From an uncultured Desulfobacterium sp. (GTDB taxonomy: Bacteria; Desulfobacterota; Desulfobacteria; Desulfobacterales; Desulfobacteraceae), in contig CAKZLA010000464.1 in assembly GCA_937124525.1 (NCBI GenBank), positions 1 through 17,746 of the forward strand: a DNA stretch of 17,746 bases. Reading direction: 5' to 3'. The position numbers and the translations under genes are program-made. Under the pieces are notes generated by a model. That model was not told the DNA's origin. It did not search any database and saw only the letters and a program-made list of their open reading frames with translations. Positions 1 to 8,745 of the stretch are shown one piece after another (the stretch's first letter is position 1; each line of letters starts with the position of its first letter).

Positions 1-663
1 GATAACGCCCTTACGATAAGTCCAGACTTAACAGTATCTAACAAATATATTCTAGAACGTTACCCAAATTCAATGGTTTTAAATTTCTCTGATCCTATAC
101 AATCTGCAACTAGCTATACTTTAAGTTTAGAAAACGGAGCTGATTGCTGGGGAAATGCACAAAACCTTACCTGTTCATTCATTCTTCCAGAACAATCAGA
201 TTCTTTTGATATTGTAATCAACGAAGTGTTATTTAATCCATTAACAGGTGGACAGGATTTTGTAGAAATATACAATCGGTCAGAGAAATATATCAATTTA
301 AAAGACTATAATTTAGCTTCTGAGTATATAGACATAAACTCTGATAGCCCCATAAACAGAACAGAGGATGTTCTTATTGAGATATTAGATAAGGCTAAGG
401 ATCTTAAGGATTCCAGCACCGATTCCGACGATATTGAATGTGTCACTTGGTGCTACAAAATCCTTGCCGCCAAGGACATGCCTTGGGACAATCATAAATC
501 CGGCTGCCCCCATCGAAGTCTTCTTTATGAAGTCTCTTCTTCCTTCCTTCTTAGTGTTGTTTATTTTTTTCATAAAAAATTTATTGTTGCTTCAACTTCA
601 ATTTCACCTTTTTCACATGAGGGGCAGGTAAACACCACATCCGAGACCTCCCATTCATGGTGA
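1..663 (+). CDS. Lamin-tail-domain surface protein fragment, 5' partial and 3' chimeric
   Basis: The frame is open from base 1 and stops at 661-663; the first internal ATG is at 73. Only about bases 1-400 look like real protein. They contain a stretch reading IVINEVLFNP, then GGQDFVEIYNRS and YINLKDYNLA, which is the opening of the lamin tail (LTD) domain common in large secreted Bacteroidota proteins. The sequence before it (NFSDPIQSATSYTLSLENG) resembles the end of an Ig-like domain of the same protein class. Past about base 400 the frame reads through antisense of the next gene and of hypA, so that tail is not meaningful. This stretch is clearly AT-richer than the DNA right of 600. Such a protein would be exported and cell-surface associated; its function is unknown. 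Domain recognition is by eye. Confidence 0.6.
   Translation, partial: DNALTISPDLTVSNKYILERYPNSMVLNFSDPIQSATSYTLSLENGADCWGNAQNLTCSFILPEQSDSFDIVINEVLFNPLTGGQDFVEIYNRSEKYINLKDYNLASEYIDINSDSPINRTEDVLIEILDKAKDLKDSSTDSDDIECVTWCYKILAAKDMPWDNHKSGCPHRSLLYEVSSSFLLSVVYFFHKKFIVASTSISPFSHEGQVNTTSETSHSW
385..573 (-). pseudogene. N-terminal fragment of a Tat-exported Gfo/Idh/MocA oxidoreductase
   Basis: It encodes 62 residues from an ATG at 573-571 to a TAA at 387-385. The first ~54 read as a Tat signal (RRDFIKKTSMGAAGF) followed by MIVPRHVLGG, then FVAPSDTFNIVGIGAG. That is the start of a Bacteroidota-style Gfo/Idh/MocA NAD(P)-dependent oxidoreductase, with GIGAG opening the Rossmann nucleotide-binding loop. 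The family is usually 350-450 residues; here the sequence stops matching right after GIGAG (about base 412), so more than 80% of the protein is missing. Its ATG overlaps the hypA TGA as ATGA, but the upstream sequence has no good ribosome binding site and hypA itself seems to lose its own end here, so this is more likely a joint than true coupling. Not expected to be functional. Confidence 0.6.
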
Positions 664-893
664 CATTGGCGGCATCGAGCCCTCACCGGAACCGTCTCAA
701 TGACAAGCTCCGCTCCTTCAAGGCTGGTGTCCTTTGATATGATCTCAAAACAAAATTTTAAACTATCCTCCACCACGGCGGCCATTCGACCCACCCGCAG
801 ATTCAATCGCTCCACCCTGGGATCTGGCAGATCTTTGGGGATGGCCCCCAGGGCAATGGAGATCATCTGCTGGGCAATTCCCATTTCATGCAC
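570..893 (-). CDS. hypA: Hydrogenase nickel-incorporation chaperone HypA, C-terminus probably replaced
   Basis: HypA delivers nickel to the large subunit of [NiFe]-hydrogenase together with HypB. The protein starts MHEMGIAQQ, carrying the N-terminal Met-His-Glu used for nickel binding. It has the zinc site as two CxxC pairs, CRQC and CPSC, near residues 74-93. The start is GTG at 893-891, with GGGAGG six bases upstream, because His must be residue 2. It follows the aminotransferase by 12 bp and is the last gene of the queA run. The last residues after GEIEV (about residue 100) read EATINFL, where family members normally continue with about a dozen more residues around a SGxEL motif. This change coincides with the switch to Bacteroidota-like DNA, so the true stop of hypA is probably not in this window. 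Confidence 0.9.
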   Translation of the reverse strand: MHEMGIAQQMISIALGAIPKDLPDPRVERLNLRVGRMAAVVEDSLKFCFEIISKDTSLEGAELVIETVPVRARCRQCHHEWEVSDVVFTCPSCEKGEIEVEATINFL

Positions 894-905
894 AAAAAAC
901 CTCCC

Positions 906-2081
906 TTAAAATTTTTCCATTACCCGTTTAAAGGCGGGCAGTGAATTTTCAATCACCTCATCTGCCACACAAAAGGCCAGCCTGAAATGACCGGGGCCAC
1001 CAAATCCCGTTCCTGGAACGGCAAGGATTAATTCTTCCTGCAGAGCCTTTACAAAGGCCACATCATCTGGCACCGGGGAGGTGGGGAAAATATAAAACGC
1101 CCCCGGTGGAACGGTGAAGATGTAACCGGCATGGGTGAGGCCGTCACAAAAAATATCCCGTTTTCGTCGATAGGCATCAATGTCCACACTGCTGTCCTGC
1201 AAAAAGGGCAGAACCCGCTGCATCAGGGCCGGGGCATTGATAAACCCCAATATTCTGTTGGCCAGAGCCAAAGCACTGCGCATTTCATCTTTACAGGTCA
1301 ACTTTGGATTAATCACCGCACACCCGATGCGCTCACCGGCAAGGGAAAGATCCTTAGAATGGGAGCTGACCACAATGGAATTGGCATAACTTACGAACAC
1401 CGGGGGCACATCGGTGTCATTAAAAACAATCTTGCGATAGGGTTCATCAGACACCAGATAGATCTCCCGGCCATACTGGAGGCTCTTTTTTTCCAAAAGG
1501 GCTCCCAGGGCATCCAGGCTTTCCCGGGAATAGATCTGACCGGTGGGGTTGTTGGGGGAGTTGATGATCACCACCCGGGTCTTTTCGGTGATGGCTGCCT
1601 CAAAGGCATCCATGTCCAGGGTGAAATCCGCCTTGGTGGCAACGGTCTCAAGACTGCCTCCATGGTTAGCTGCATAAAAATGATAATCCGGGAAAAAAGG
1701 GGCGGGCACTAATACGGTCTCCCCGGGATTGAGCAAAGCCTTTAGGACAATGTTCAACCCGCCGGCAGCCCCGCAGGTGAGCACAATGTCTTCGGCGGTG
1801 ACATCTGCTGCCTGCTGTACTTTTAAAGTTTTGGCAATGGCCTCCCGAACGTGGACAAACCCGGTGTTGGGCATGTACCCATGTCCCTGTTCCTTACCCT
1901 GGGAAACAGCAATTTCCAGGGCATTATGAAACTCCTTTGGGGGGGGCAGATTTGGATTTCCCAGACTGAAATCAAAAACATTTTTTTCCCCGTGTATGGC
2001 CTTGAGCCGGTTTCCCTCTTCAAACATTTTACGAATCCATGAGGATGTTGTCATGGCCTGTTCAATTCTGGACGCAATCAT
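906..2081 (-). CDS. PLP-dependent class I/II aminotransferase (aspartate aminotransferase-like)
   Basis: A 391-residue fold-type I aminotransferase, full length for the family. Visible motifs in order are the substrate-loop FSLGNPNLPPP (residues 38-48), SPNNPTG (175-181), DEPY (212-215, Asp and Tyr contacting the pyridoxal ring), SHSKDLSLAGERIG (240-253) with K243 as the likely Schiff-base lysine, and FRLAF with R367 as the expected carboxylate-binding arginine. It transfers an amino group between an amino acid and a 2-oxo acid in the cytoplasm; the substrate cannot be read from sequence. The first ATG is preferred because MIASRIEQAM and the following SSWIRKMFEEG give the usual N-terminus; AAGGAG lies 13 bases upstream, a rather long spacing. 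It lies 23 bp after tgt and 12 bp before hypA, so it is probably cotranscribed with both. Confidence 0.93.
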   Translation of the reverse strand: MIASRIEQAMTTSSWIRKMFEEGNRLKAIHGEKNVFDFSLGNPNLPPPKEFHNALEIAVSQGKEQGHGYMPNTGFVHVREAIAKTLKVQQAADVTAEDIVLTCGAAGGLNIVLKALLNPGETVLVPAPFFPDYHFYAANHGGSLETVATKADFTLDMDAFEAAITEKTRVVIINSPNNPTGQIYSRESLDALGALLEKKSLQYGREIYLVSDEPYRKIVFNDTDVPPVFVSYANSIVVSSHSKDLSLAGERIGCAVINPKLTCKDEMRSALALANRILGFINAPALMQRVLPFLQDSSVDIDAYRRKRDIFCDGLTHAGYIFTVPPGAFYIFPTSPVPDDVAFVKALQEELILAVPGTGFGGPGHFRLAFCVADEVIENSLPAFKRVMEKF

Positions 2082-2104
2082 TTTATTTATTGAGCTCCTT
2101 GTGA

Positions 2105-4298
<2,194 letters not shown>

Positions 4299-4299
<1 letters not shown>

Positions 4300-4490
4300 T
4301 ACAGCACACATTTGCCAAGGTAAACCACCCCCAGCCCCAGAAGCATCAAAATTCCGCCAAAACGCCTCAAACCATTGTGGGGGAGCGTTGTCACCACCGT
4401 CATTACTTCTTTCATTTTTTCAGGAAAGGCAAAGTAGGGTAACCCCTCAATAATCATCACCATTCCAATCACACATAAAAAAAACTTCAC
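4299..4490 (-). CDS. DUF2065 small inner-membrane protein (YjeT-like)
   Basis: A 63-residue protein with two predicted membrane helices, about residues 3-22 (FLCVIGMVMIIEGLPYFAFP) and 43-60 (FGGILMLLGLGVVYLG). The sequence between them contains LPHNGLRRFGG, the signature of the DUF2065/YjeT family, whose E. coli member has NILRRFGG in the same place. The function of the family is unknown. The start is GTG at 4490-4488, with a GAGGA ribosome binding site about nine bases upstream; no ATG lies nearer. Its stop overlaps the queA ATG by one base, so it is the first gene of the queA-tgt run and its translation probably feeds queA. Confidence 0.85.
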
Positions 4491-4811
4491 TTACCGTCCT
4501 CACTTATCCCATTATCGGAATATTCTATATTCAATGTTGAACATTGCTGAATTGTTTAGCTCATAAACCGAACCTGGAAATAAGATTATCCAGCAATGGA
4601 TGAGAACCAATCCAAAAATCCGTTAACCATAACACAAAAATTAATATTGATAAATCAAATCATCAGCGTTATAAGAAAGGTTGGCATGGCTTGATTTTTC
4701 CATGTGAATTTCTTAAATTAATTGTTATGGTAGCCCCGCTTGCCGCAACAATGACCGAAGCTGTCATAACTATAAAGCCTTCAATATATAAGACAACAGG
4801 ATAATTTAACA
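4491..4811. promoter_or_regulatory. Divergent promoter region between the queA run and gatB
   Basis: This 321-bp AT-rich gap separates the minus-strand duf2065-queA run from plus-strand gatB and must hold both promoters. The clearest element is a perfect palindrome, CAATGTTGAACATTG, at 4532-4546 (7-bp arms, one central base). On the minus strand it lies between a weak -35-like TTCAGC and a -10-like TATAGA, about 40 bases before the duf2065 start, a position suited to a repressor operator. A second symmetric element, TTGAT AA ATCAA, is at 4647-4658. For gatB I see only a weak ribosome binding site (CAGGATA, about 10 bases before ATG) and no convincing -35/-10 pair. No small RNA or ORF is supported. 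Confidence 0.4.
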
Positions 4812-6239
4812 ATGCTCTTTGAACCTGTAATCGGACTCGAAGTTCACGCCCAGCTAAAAACTAAAACTAAAATTTTCTGCAATTGCCCCACCACCTTTGG
4901 TGCCCCTCCCAATGCCAACACCTGTCCGGTGTGCACCGGCATGCCCGGGGTATTGCCCGTGTTAAACCGCATGGCAGTTACCTTTGCCATTAAAAGCGCC
5001 CTGGCCACAGACTGCATCATCGCAAGGGAAAGCCGGTTTGACCGGAAAAACTATTTTTATCCTGATCTTCCCAAGGGCTATCAAATCACTCAATACGCGT
5101 TTCCCATTGCAGAGCATGGCCATCTCGTGGTGGAACCCGAAGGGGCTGCCCCCAAACGCATCGGCATCACCCGCATTCACATGGAAGAGGATGCCGGAAA
5201 GCTCATCCATGACCCCGGCCGGGGCAAAAGCATGGTGGATCTTAACCGCACCGGGGTTCCTCTGGTGGAAATTGTCAGCGAACCTGACATGCGATCGGCG
5301 GAAGAGGCAGGGGCCTATTTAAGAAAACTCCATGCCATTTTAAAGTATATTGATATCTGTGACGGCAACATGGAAGAGGGAAGTTTTCGATGTGATGCCA
5401 ATATTTCCCTGCGTCCTGTGGGCCAGGAGGCCTTTGGCACCCGCACGGAATTAAAAAACCTCAACTCATTTAAACACGTTGAAAAGGCCATTCGCCATGA
5501 AATTCAACGACAAACCTATGTCCTTGAGGAGGGTGGCAAGATAATCCAGGAGACCCGATTATGGGATCCGACCAAGAACGTCACCCGATCCATGAGAGGT
5601 AAGGAAGATGCCCATGATTACCGCTATTTTCCTGATCCGGACCTGGTTCCCCTCATTGTAGATGAAGCGTGGATTGAGGCCGTTAAAAAAGAGATGCCAG
5701 AACTGCCCGATATCAGAAAACAACGCTTCATCAAAGACTATCAGCTATCGGAATATGATGCTGCTGTATTGACGGGCTCCCGGCAGTTGGCAGACTATTA
5801 CGAGACGGCAGCAGCCAACCCGAAAGACAAAAAACAAGTGGCCAACTGGATCATGGGACCGGTACTGGGTCTGGTCAAGAGCCAAGGGCTCGCCATTGAA
5901 GCCATTCCGGTGCCTGCCCCTGGACTGTCAGAACTACTCTTACTTGTGGAGGCGGGGAAACTCAATGCCGGAACCGCAAAAACTGTCTTTGAAGAGATGA
6001 TCACCTCGGACAAAGGCCCCCTTGCCATCATGAAAGAAAAGGGCCTGGAGCAGGTGTCAGACCAATCCGAACTTGAAGATATTGTGATGTCGGTGATTGA
6101 AACCAATCCTGAGGAGCACAATGCCTACAGCAATGGCAAAACAAAGCTGTTCAGTTTTTTCATGGGACAAATCATGAAAAAGACCAAAGGAAAGGCAGAT
6201 CCCAAGGTGGTCACGGAGCTTCTCAAACAAAAATTATAG
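4812..6239 (+). CDS. gatB: Asp-tRNA(Asn)/Glu-tRNA(Gln) amidotransferase subunit B
   Basis: GatB is the tRNA-binding and kinase subunit of GatCAB, which converts Glu-tRNA(Gln) and Asp-tRNA(Asn) to the amidated forms in organisms lacking the direct synthetases. The 475-residue length is normal. The N-terminus reads [11 protein letters not shown], followed by the zinc-ligand cysteines C23, C25, C38 and C41. Further family blocks are [13 protein letters not shown] (about 76-88), [14 protein letters not shown] (about 120-133), [17 protein letters not shown] (about 143-159), [11 protein letters not shown] and [10 protein letters not shown], and [15 protein letters not shown]. Residues about 330-475 form the helical GatB/YqeY tail that grips tRNA. 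It stands alone here; gatA is about 11 kb to the right on the other strand, in a separate run. Confidence 0.97.
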   Translation: MLFEPVIGLEVHAQLKTKTKIFCNCPTTFGAPPNANTCPVCTGMPGVLPVLNRMAVTFAIKSALATDCIIARESRFDRKNYFYPDLPKGYQITQYAFPIAEHGHLVVEPEGAAPKRIGITRIHMEEDAGKLIHDPGRGKSMVDLNRTGVPLVEIVSEPDMRSAEEAGAYLRKLHAILKYIDICDGNMEEGSFRCDANISLRPVGQEAFGTRTELKNLNSFKHVEKAIRHEIQRQTYVLEEGGKIIQETRLWDPTKNVTRSMRGKEDAHDYRYFPDPDLVPLIVDEAWIEAVKKEMPELPDIRKQRFIKDYQLSEYDAAVLTGSRQLADYYETAAANPKDKKQVANWIMGPVLGLVKSQGLAIEAIPVPAPGLSELLLLVEAGKLNAGTAKTVFEEMITSDKGPLAIMKEKGLEQVSDQSELEDIVMSVIETNPEEHNAYSNGKTKLFSFFMGQIMKKTKGKADPKVVTELLKQKL

Positions 6240-6536
6240 ACGCATGGTTGATTTCAGGACTGCATGACTGCACATTTGTTCATTAATCCACCAGGCCTTT
6301 TCCATGAACAAAGGCACAAGAATGCAGACCTGATGCTTTTATCGACAAACAATCCCCCACATTCAACAGAAGGCCAACAATAAACCAATACCTTCGCCAA
6401 ATTTAAAAACAATTTGAACTCTGGCAATCAAAACACCATAATATTGGGTCAATACAACCGATCAAATCATAATATATGGATTGGAGTTTAAGCCAAAATA
6501 AAATTGGCGAAGGTGTTGTAAACAGGAGTTATTTTT
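6240..6536 (+). other. Intergenic region after gatB, with two inverted repeats
   Basis: There is no gene in these 297 bases. A 9-bp perfect inverted repeat (TTTGTTCAT at 6275-6283, ATGAACAAA at 6304-6312) forms a stem-loop 35 bases after the gatB stop. No T-run follows, so it is not a classic intrinsic terminator. A second, wider inverted repeat (ACCTTCGCCAA at 6390-6400, TTGGCGAAGGT at 6504-6514) ends just before the ribosome binding site of the next gene. It could form a long-range structure in that gene's leader or be an operator pair. No convincing -35/-10 pair was found. Confidence 0.35.
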
Positions 6537-7370
6537 TTGAAACCGCTCTGCTTATCAAAACACGCAAAGATCCTCGTCTTTCTGCTTATTGTTCTGACCT
6601 TTTCTTCGCCCCCCCCCGTGACTGCACAGGCCCAGATGCAGCAGATAGCCATCATTCCCTTTAGCATCAATGCAGAAAAGGATTTAACCTACATAAAAGA
6701 AGGCATTTCTCAAATGCTCTCCTCCCGGCTTGCCTGGAAAGAAAAAGTTCTGGTTATCCCCGGAAAAACCATTCTGGATCAGATCAAAAAGACACCAGAA
6801 CTATCAGATGTCTCCCCGGTAAAATCCATTGTTCAGCACACAGATGCCAATTATGTTATTTCAGGAAGCATCACCGAATTTGGGGGAACCTTCAGTCTGG
6901 ATACAGCGGTGTACACAGACACATCAGAGCTTCCCATCCACACCTTTTTCGGCCAGGCCAATACCACTGACGATATTATCCCTGAAATGAGCATCATTGC
7001 CGCTAAAATCAATCAATCTGTTCTAAACAGAACTCTCCCCAGCCTGGCTGGAGGCGAAAATCAGATGAACAAAACCCAGGAGGACCTAACCCGGGCCAAT
7101 CCGGAAAAATTAATCCCCCAGGTTATAAAGGATGCCCCCCCCGAACAAAAACCCTTCTGGAAGTTCTGGAAAAAAAATACTCCGCCAGCATATCCCGGAG
7201 AAGATTTTTCAGCAACAGAGACTGCTGCGCCCCAGGATCTGGAGTTGGATGAGGACTCTTCTGGAGAGAAGACTCCCTTCTGGAAATTCTGGAAAAAGAA
7301 AAATGCCGATGACACCACCGATGACATGGATGCAGATGCTATGGGAAATGTCGCAACAGGAGGAGGTTGA
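6537..7370 (+). CDS. Secreted TolB-N/FlgO-like domain protein with Trp-rich PFWKFWKK repeats
   Basis: This is a 277-residue exported protein of unknown function. The start is TTG at 6537, with AGGAG eight bases upstream; no ATG lies before residue 34, after the signal peptide. A signal peptide covers about residues 1-30, with a basic start and a hydrophobic core LVFLLIVLTF. Residues 36-168 form an alpha/beta domain (IAIIPFSINAEKDL, then GISQMLSSRLAW, then ANYVISGSI) like TolB-N, FlgO or CsgG-type periplasmic domains. It is clearly paralogous to the N-terminus of the 11516-13192 gene (shared TFFxQxN and IIPE patterns). The C-terminus is an acidic, proline-containing linker holding PFWKFWKK twice (206-213, 247-254). 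A third copy follows the stop in the +1 frame up to 7410, so a frameshift, real or artefactual, lies at about 7340-7370. Convergent with the lipoprotein gene. Confidence 0.75.
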   Translation: MKPLCLSKHAKILVFLLIVLTFSSPPPVTAQAQMQQIAIIPFSINAEKDLTYIKEGISQMLSSRLAWKEKVLVIPGKTILDQIKKTPELSDVSPVKSIVQHTDANYVISGSITEFGGTFSLDTAVYTDTSELPIHTFFGQANTTDDIIPEMSIIAAKINQSVLNRTLPSLAGGENQMNKTQEDLTRANPEKLIPQVIKDAPPEQKPFWKFWKKNTPPAYPGEDFSATETAAPQDLELDEDSSGEKTPFWKFWKKKNADDTTDDMDADAMGNVATGGG

Positions 7371-7413
7371 CGCAAAAGACACAAAAAAGCCCTTCTGGAA
7401 TTTCTGGTAAAAA
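7152..7413 (+). repeat. Three copies of a 24-bp Trp-rich coding repeat
   Basis: Near-identical 24-base units begin at 7152, 7275 and 7390, each opening CCCTTCTGGAA and then (G/A/T)TTCTGG. They encode PFWKFWKK, PFWKFWKK and PFWNFW-stop. The first two are 123 bp (41 codons) apart and in frame with the TTG start. The third is 115 bp further, not a multiple of three, and in the next frame. The spacers are acidic. This looks like tandem duplication of a linker-plus-anchor unit at the C-terminus of one protein. Confidence 0.85.
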
Positions 7414-7435
7414 AAAGAACATCATTCGTATATTC

Positions 7436-7462
7436 CCCCAAAAGTACTTTGGACTTTTGGGG
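7436..7462. terminator. Stem-loop between convergent genes, terminator-like without a U-run
   Basis: A perfect 10-bp inverted repeat, CCCCAAAAGT at 7436-7445 and ACTTTTGGGG at 7453-7462, has a 7-base loop. It sits between two converging genes (the Trp-repeat gene ends at 7370 or 7410, the lipoprotein gene at 7478), the usual place for a bidirectional terminator. Neither strand has a T-run directly after the stem, so intrinsic termination is doubtful; it may instead act as an RNA 3'-end stabiliser. Confidence 0.5.
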
Positions 7463-7477
7463 TAAAGCAGCTTAAAC

Positions 7478-8557
7478 TTATCTGGTTAAACAATCATACA
7501 CAGTGGGTTTTTCACCCTCAACAAGTGAACAGGCAGAAAAATCCTTTCCAAAAAATTTTTCAACTCTTAAAACGCCTTTTACTTCTCCCGGGATCCATCC
7601 CGCCGGAGTTCCTGCCGGAGATTTAATTTGTTTTCCAGAGGACATCACCTTTAAAAGCATCCCTTTTTCCAGACCAGTTTTTTCACCTGCGTTTATATAC
7701 AAAAGAGCCTCTTCGCTGGAGAACACCCGGCAAAACCACGGAGTGACCTTACTTGATTCAATGGCCTTGGTAAATGTTGAATAAATAATGCTCTCCACGA
7801 ATTTAGACGCGTCTTCATCTGTTTTAATGTGCATTTCAAACTTCACAGGCTTATATCTGTAAAGCAATCCGGCGTCCACCATGGAGACCATGGCACTGCC
7901 CATGCCCGGAAAAACATCCGGCAATTTAAAATTTTCCACCAGAACAAGCATTCTGATACCAGGGTAAACCGTTAAAATACCTGAAGTCCTATATAAATCT
8001 TTATTTTCAAGTGCATTGTTCTGGGCAAGGGTTTCGTATATTTCATCATTACCAACAAAAACTATCTTCCCTGTCTCCACAAATTTTTCAGCGGCCAGGG
8101 ATATTTTTTTGACAGTGTCTGCCAAAACCCTGCTTCTATCTATGAGCAAACCTGTTTTGAGCTTCAGATAGCTTTTTTCCAAAGGCTGATTATTTTCCAG
8201 GACTCTTTTTTCAGGCAATATCGTAGTTTTGTTCTGGGGCGTGGTCCTTAGCAATGCCACTTCGTCCTGGAGGGCATTTACTTTTTTTTCAAGTGCTTCC
8301 TGGTTTGCTGAAATTACTTTTTCGCCACTGAAAACGGCCCTGGAATCAACGTTTGTAGTAATTTTGGGCTGCATCCTTTCCCGGAAAAAATCTCCTGATA
8401 ACAAATTCGGTTGATCAATAGTAACTTCCCTGACCTGGGCATTTGAGTATCCTGTAACACTTTTCTTGTCCGTGCTGACAATGTCTGGACTTGAAGCACA
8501 GCCCCAGCAGAAAAAAATTAAAAAAACCAAAAATACAAATATTGAATTGGATTTCAT
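7478..8557 (-). CDS. Predicted lipoprotein with FlgT/CsgG-like C-terminal domain
   Basis: A 359-residue exported protein of unknown function. Residues 1-19 form a hydrophobic signal ending FCWGC, with C20 as the likely lipidated cysteine; the Cys at -3 is atypical, so lipidation is probable rather than certain. A short coiled coil spans about 82-105 (EALEKKVNALQDEVALL). Residues about 135-270 form an alpha/beta domain including RTSGILTVYPGIRMLVLVE. The last ~70 residues (INAGEKTGLEKGMLLKVMSS, then GEVKGVLRVEKFFG) resemble the SH3-like C-terminal domain of flagellar FlgT and related CsgG-type outer-membrane proteins. It converges on the Trp-repeat gene and lies 188 bp downstream of the large beta-barrel gene on the same strand, separated by a terminator. 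A role in an outer-membrane assembly is inferred from this context only; no flagellar genes are nearby. Confidence 0.75.
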   Translation of the reverse strand: MKSNSIFVFLVFLIFFCWGCASSPDIVSTDKKSVTGYSNAQVREVTIDQPNLLSGDFFRERMQPKITTNVDSRAVFSGEKVISANQEALEKKVNALQDEVALLRTTPQNKTTILPEKRVLENNQPLEKSYLKLKTGLLIDRSRVLADTVKKISLAAEKFVETGKIVFVGNDEIYETLAQNNALENKDLYRTSGILTVYPGIRMLVLVENFKLPDVFPGMGSAMVSMVDAGLLYRYKPVKFEMHIKTDEDASKFVESIIYSTFTKAIESSKVTPWFCRVFSSEEALLYINAGEKTGLEKGMLLKVMSSGKQIKSPAGTPAGWIPGEVKGVLRVEKFFGKDFSACSLVEGEKPTVYDCLTR

Positions 8558-8591
8558 GATTCAGGTCCCAGCAGTAGTTTAAAGGTGATAA

Positions 8592-8633
8592 AATAAAAAC
8601 AATTCAAGGCCTGATTCCAGAGAACCAGGCCTT
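8592..8633 (-). terminator. Rho-independent terminator of the 574-aa beta-barrel gene
   Basis: Read on the minus strand, AAGGCCTG (8633-8626) pairs with CAGGCCTT (8613-8606). Three more pairs (TTC/GAA) follow after a mismatch and enclose a 4-base loop. The stem is followed by GAATTGTTTTTATTTT. It lies about 113 bases after the stop of the 8746-10470 gene and before the lipoprotein gene, so the two genes are probably separate transcripts. Confidence 0.75.
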
Positions 8634-8745
8634 ATTTGATTCATAAAAGCCAAATGACGACAGAACGCTTGAGGTCAAAGATTAAAAACCGCAAGGTGAA
8701 CCAGTATGAACTTTTAAAAGCTCGTGGCCATTTAGCCCACTGATA

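Noticed and set aside
1..590. Horizontal transfer of Bacteroidota genes into the sulfate reducer
   Set aside because: Both foreign pieces are truncated and opposed, with breaks inside genes and no mobile element, integrase or tRNA nearby; a chimeric joint is more economical.
1131..1712. 193-codon plus-strand frame opposite the aminotransferase
   Set aside because: Antisense shadow of a gene with all PLP-enzyme motifs; no family features of its own.
4647..4658. TTGAT-ATCAA palindrome as an FNR/CRP-family site
   Set aside because: FNR boxes need four bases between half-sites; here there are only two.
7132..7410. Separate gene in the +1 frame overlapping the end of the Trp-repeat protein
   Set aside because: Only its last residues (VDAKDTKKPFWNFW) make sense, and they are the third repeat of the upstream protein; a frameshift explains it better than an overlapping gene.
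7060..7441. 126-codon minus-strand frame opposite the Trp-repeat gene
   Set aside because: Phe/Ser-rich antisense of the repeats; no start signal and no independent motif.
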